From Marinobacter mangrovi (GTDB taxonomy: Bacteria > Pseudomonadota > Gammaproteobacteria > Pseudomonadales > Oleiphilaceae), in assembly GCF_016798325.1 (NCBI RefSeq), contig NZ_JAERVO010000001.1, positions 248,001-312,000 of the forward strand: a stretch of DNA of 64,000 bases, written 5' to 3'. Of this stretch, positions 61,821-64,000 are shown one piece after another. The notes under the pieces are model-generated. The model made no database searches and had not been told where the DNA came from. It saw only the letters and a program-made list of their open reading frames with translations. The stretch's first letter is position 1. Every line of letters begins with the position of its first letter. The translations under genes were made by a program, and so were the position numbers.

Positions 61821-62551
61821 GAGGCGTTGACGTCGACGGTAATGCAGAGGGTGTCGTGCAGCCAGAATTCCTCATCGAACTCGATGAAGCGGCCGTTGCC
61901 GTCTCGGCTGAGTCGGTTCACGTAGAGGCCGGCGGTGCCCGCACTGACGCTCAGCGCTTCGGCCTGGGGATCCACCAGCGCCGTCGGGTACATCTGGATC
62001 TGCTTCTGGGTCAGCTCCACTCCGTAGCGCTCGCGCAGGAGTTTCCAGAGGGAGCGGTTGAAGTCAAACCGCTCAATGCCGGGTAGACGGGCCGGGTCAA
62101 GGTAGATGTTTTCCACCAGGACCGGTCGTCCGTCGATATAACGCCGGCGGCGCAGGTGCACGATAGATTGTCCGGGAGCCAGGCCGGTCCGGGCGGCCAG
62201 CCAGGAGGACACGGCCGTCAGGTCCACGCCCAGAGTCTCCGTGCGCGGCTCGCGGCCCTGGGCCGAGACGTAATCGGTGAAGCTGTAATCGTAGGTCGGG
62301 TTGTAGACCAGACGAGCGGGTGAGACGAACCAGCCACGACGGTTGGAGCGGTAGATCTTGCCCTCGGCTTCCAGCTGCGACAGGGCCAGGCGGGCTGTCA
62401 CCCGAGTCGTGTCGTGGGACTCCGCCAGCACACGCTCGGACGGCAGCCGCGTATGCGGTGGCAGGTTGCCGGACTGGATGTCGTCGGCAAGATAATCCCG
62501 CACCTTGAGGTAAATCGGGGTTCGCGTCGCGGTGGGGGCGGCGTCAGCCAT
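61817..62551 (-). CDS. GntR-family regulator with UTRA domain (phosphonate regulon)
   Basis: 244 residues. N-terminal winged helix (about 10-80): YLADDIQSGNLPPHTRLPSE and VTARLALSQLEAEGKIYRSN; C-terminal UTRA effector domain (about 95-240). This is the HutC subfamily, which binds GT-N-TA-N-AC sites; four matching sites lie in the window, one in its own promoter, implying autoregulation. The effector is probably 2-AEP or a breakdown product. Confidence 0.9.
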   Translation of the reverse strand: MADAAPTATRTPIYLKVRDYLADDIQSGNLPPHTRLPSERVLAESHDTTRVTARLALSQLEAEGKIYRSNRRGWFVSPARLVYNPTYDYSFTDYVSAQGREPRTETLGVDLTAVSSWLAARTGLAPGQSIVHLRRRRYIDGRPVLVENIYLDPARLPGIERFDFNRSLWKLLRERYGVELTQKQIQMYPTALVDPQAEALSVSAGTAGLYVNRLSRDGNGRFIEFDEEFWLHDTLCITVDVNAS

Positions 62552-62595
62552 GCCGTTTCCTTATGCCGTTGGGTAAAACGTGCGGTTGGGTAGAA

Positions 62596-62609
62596 CTGGT
62601 CGATACCAG
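62596..62609 (-). promoter_or_regulatory. GntR/HutC-type operator in the gntR promoter
   Basis: CTGGTCGATACCAG, 45 nt before the gntR start. It differs from the other sites by one core base (GA for TA), so it may bind more weakly, as is common for autoregulatory sites. Confidence 0.68.
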
Positions 62610-62646
62610 GATTCTATCAGATGGCTTCGCAGGCTAGTGACTCCCG

Positions 62647-62664
62647 ATGACAGCATCATGACAA
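62647..62664 (-). promoter_or_regulatory. Pho box in the gntR/glycosyltransferase gap
   Basis: On the minus strand TTGTCAT-GATG-CTGTCAT, the best match to the PhoB consensus in the window. A weaker third repeat (CTGGCAC) precedes it at 62675-62669. Only 36 nt separate it from the divergent glycosyltransferase start. Confidence 0.78.
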
Positions 62665-62699
62665 CGCCGTGCCAGATAAGATTCCGGTAGAATGTGGCC

Positions 62700-63821
62700 A
62701 TGTCTGAACCGATGCTGCCTGACCGATTCCGCTCCCGACGTCCCCGCGTGCTGCTCCTGTCCGGCTACGATGCCGGCAGCCATCGCCGCTGGCGGGAACA
62801 GCTGGTGAATTCGCAACCCGACTTCGACTGGGAGGTCCTGGCCCTGGCGCCACGCTATTTCCGCTGGCGGATCCGGGGTAATGCCCTGAGCTGGCTGGAT
62901 GAGCCTCCGCTCCAGGAGAGCTGGGACCTGATCGTGGCCACCTCGATGGTGGACCTGGCGGGACTGCGTGCCTTTCACCGGCATCTGGCGACGGTGCCGG
63001 CCTTGCTCTACATGCACGAAAACCAGTTCGCCTACCCGGACTCGGGCGATCAGCATGCCAGCGTCGATCACCAGATGGTGAACCTTTACAGCGCCCTGGC
63101 GGCGGACCAGGTCGCTTTCAATAGCGAGTGGAACCGGGCGAGCTTCCTGCAGGGCATCCGGGCGCTGCTGAATCGTTTACCCGATGCCATTCCTGAAGGT
63201 GTGGCCGAGCGCATCGATCGGAAATCCAGTGTCCTGCCGGTGCCGATCGATGACGCGCTGTTTGAGGCGCGCAAGCATCCGATCAACCGGGATTGCCCGC
63301 ACCTGTTGTGGAATCACCGTTGGGAGTATGACAAGGGGCCGGATCGATTGCAGGCGCTGCTCGACCACTTGGTGGCCAGCGGCCTGGACTTCCGCCTGAG
63401 CGTGGTCGGGGAACAGTTCCGGCGACAGCCGGAGGCTTTCGAGGCCATTCGGACGCGTCATGGAGAACGCCTGGTGAACTGGGGCTTCCTGCCCGATCGG
63501 GCCGATTACGATGGCCTGCTGCGTCAGGCCGATGTGGTGCTGTCGACGGCCCTGCACGATTTCCAGGGCCTGGCCATGCTGGAGGCGATGGCCGGCGGCT
63601 GCCTGGCGTTGGCGCCGGATCGGTTGGCCTATCCCGAATATGTGGCGAGGACCGGCCTGTATCCCAGCCAGCCGGACGATAGCGCTGAGGAAGCTGCCGG
63701 CGCCGCCGTCACCCTACGGAATCTCCTGCAAAGCGGCCGGGTCGCCCCTGTCGACGGATGGCGTCTCTCAGAGCTTCAGCCCCAGTACCGTCGTCTGCTG
63801 ACTTCATTGCTGGTGGGCTAG
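62700..63821 (+). CDS. DUF3524-type glycosyltransferase (QTMAN/GTDC1-like)
   Basis: 373 residues from ATG 62700. N-terminal DUF3524 domain (about 15-170): VLLLSGYDAGSHRRWREQL, DLIVATSMVDLAGL and YMHENQFAYP; C-terminal GT-B domain (about 195-370) with LLWNHRWEYDKGPDRLQ, VGEQFRRQPEAF and LSTALHDFQGLAMLEAMAGG. Eukaryotic relatives mannosylate queuosine in tRNA-Asp; bacterial members may do the same, but this is inferred from the family. The 3' end overlaps the convergent gene by 18 nt. Confidence 0.82.
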   Translation: MSEPMLPDRFRSRRPRVLLLSGYDAGSHRRWREQLVNSQPDFDWEVLALAPRYFRWRIRGNALSWLDEPPLQESWDLIVATSMVDLAGLRAFHRHLATVPALLYMHENQFAYPDSGDQHASVDHQMVNLYSALAADQVAFNSEWNRASFLQGIRALLNRLPDAIPEGVAERIDRKSSVLPVPIDDALFEARKHPINRDCPHLLWNHRWEYDKGPDRLQALLDHLVASGLDFRLSVVGEQFRRQPEAFEAIRTRHGERLVNWGFLPDRADYDGLLRQADVVLSTALHDFQGLAMLEAMAGGCLALAPDRLAYPEYVARTGLYPSQPDDSAEEAAGAAVTLRNLLQSGRVAPVDGWRLSELQPQYRRLLTSLLVG

Positions 63822-64000
63822 CGCCGCTTTGACCTTCTCGGCCACTTTGGGCTTCAGACGATCCTGCTCAAGCAGCCAGGTTACGCAGGCCCGCAGGGTC
63901 TGTTCCGCGTTCTTCGGCGTCAGGCCGAACGTCTCGTTGGTTTCCCGGGTGTCGATGTACGCATAGCGCTCGGCGACTTCGTACACCAGGTCATAGGTGA
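63804..64000 (-). CDS. C-terminal part of a probable SDR-family protein (cut by window edge)
   Basis: The frame is open to the right edge and ends with TGA at 63804-63806. The visible 65 residues (YEVAERYAYIDTRETN, FGLTPKNAEQTLRACVTWLL, ending AHQQ) resemble the tail of extended short-chain dehydrogenases, where a TP-x-x-AEQTLR-type helix closes the substrate domain. Family call is tentative. Confidence 0.45.
   Translation of the reverse strand, partial: TYDLVYEVAERYAYIDTRETNETFGLTPKNAEQTLRACVTWLLEQDRLKPKVAEKVKAALAHQQ

Noticed and set aside
1-64000. tRNA, rRNA or insertion-sequence genes
   Set aside because: No tRNA-like cloverleaf with conserved TTCGA loop, no rRNA segments and no transposase frames were recognised; the three-arm repeat lacks tRNA signature bases.

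Overview
The window reads as a chromosome segment of a GC-rich, polarly flagellated marine gammaproteobacterium close to Marinobacter. Evidence: a Pseudomonas/Marinobacter-type order of late flagellar and chemotaxis genes running into a System I cytochrome c maturation operon, the rnt-pyrC-motY-argG block, a MotCD/MotY motor, and a FlhF/FlhG polar-flagellum pair. The species is not determined.

Layout. 1-7790: end of an upstream gene, an Hpt phosphotransfer protein, then fliK and fliLMNOPQR-flhB (hook-length control, switch, export gate), with two clear sigma-54 promoters. 7791-8106: a structured repeat locus. 8107-10946 (minus): a SAM methyltransferase and uraA-upp (uracil salvage), inserted between flhB and flhA. 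11063-25815: sigma-54 promoter, flhA-flhF-flhG-fliA, cheY-cheZ-cheA-cheB, motC-motD, then a FliA (sigma-28) promoter ahead of parC-parP-cheW-DUF2802, the polar array-positioning module. 25803-27517 (minus): an FlhB C-terminal paralogue and a second FliK-like protein. 27750-34882: complete ccmABCDEFGHI. 34959-39183: rnt and pyrC (minus), motY with its own FliA promoter, and argG. 39510-47733: a lipoprotein acylase of the penicillin-amidase family, a GGDEF cyclase, a large lipoprotein lipase of the Pla-1/VolA type, and an enoyl-CoA hydratase/isomerase. 48057-49571: class I fumarase, followed by a second copy of the structured repeat locus. 49975-52475: SpoIIAA-like protein, SelO, HD-domain protein.

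52479-62675 is the most notable stretch: a 2-aminoethylphosphonate (2-AEP) uptake and degradation region. It holds a HAD phosphatase, a DMT/EamA permease, ABC permease/ATPase/binding protein (PhnU/V-like, PhnT, PhnS), PhnX, PhnW, an FAD amine oxidase and a GntR/UTRA regulator. Four promoter regions in it each carry both a Pho box (TGTCA-type 7-mers at 11-nt spacing) and a GntR/HutC operator of the form TGGTnnAnACCA. This predicts joint control by phosphate starvation (PhoB) and a local GntR repressor, and it brings the otherwise anonymous HAD phosphatase into the phosphonate regulon. The window ends with a DUF3524-type glycosyltransferase and the C-terminal end of a probable SDR-family protein.

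Two composite repeat loci (7821-8070 and 49656-49936), 42 kb apart and each lying between convergent genes, contain a three-arm foldable element with compensatory base changes plus a pair of TTGGGCT hairpins. They are the best candidates for an undescribed non-coding element here.
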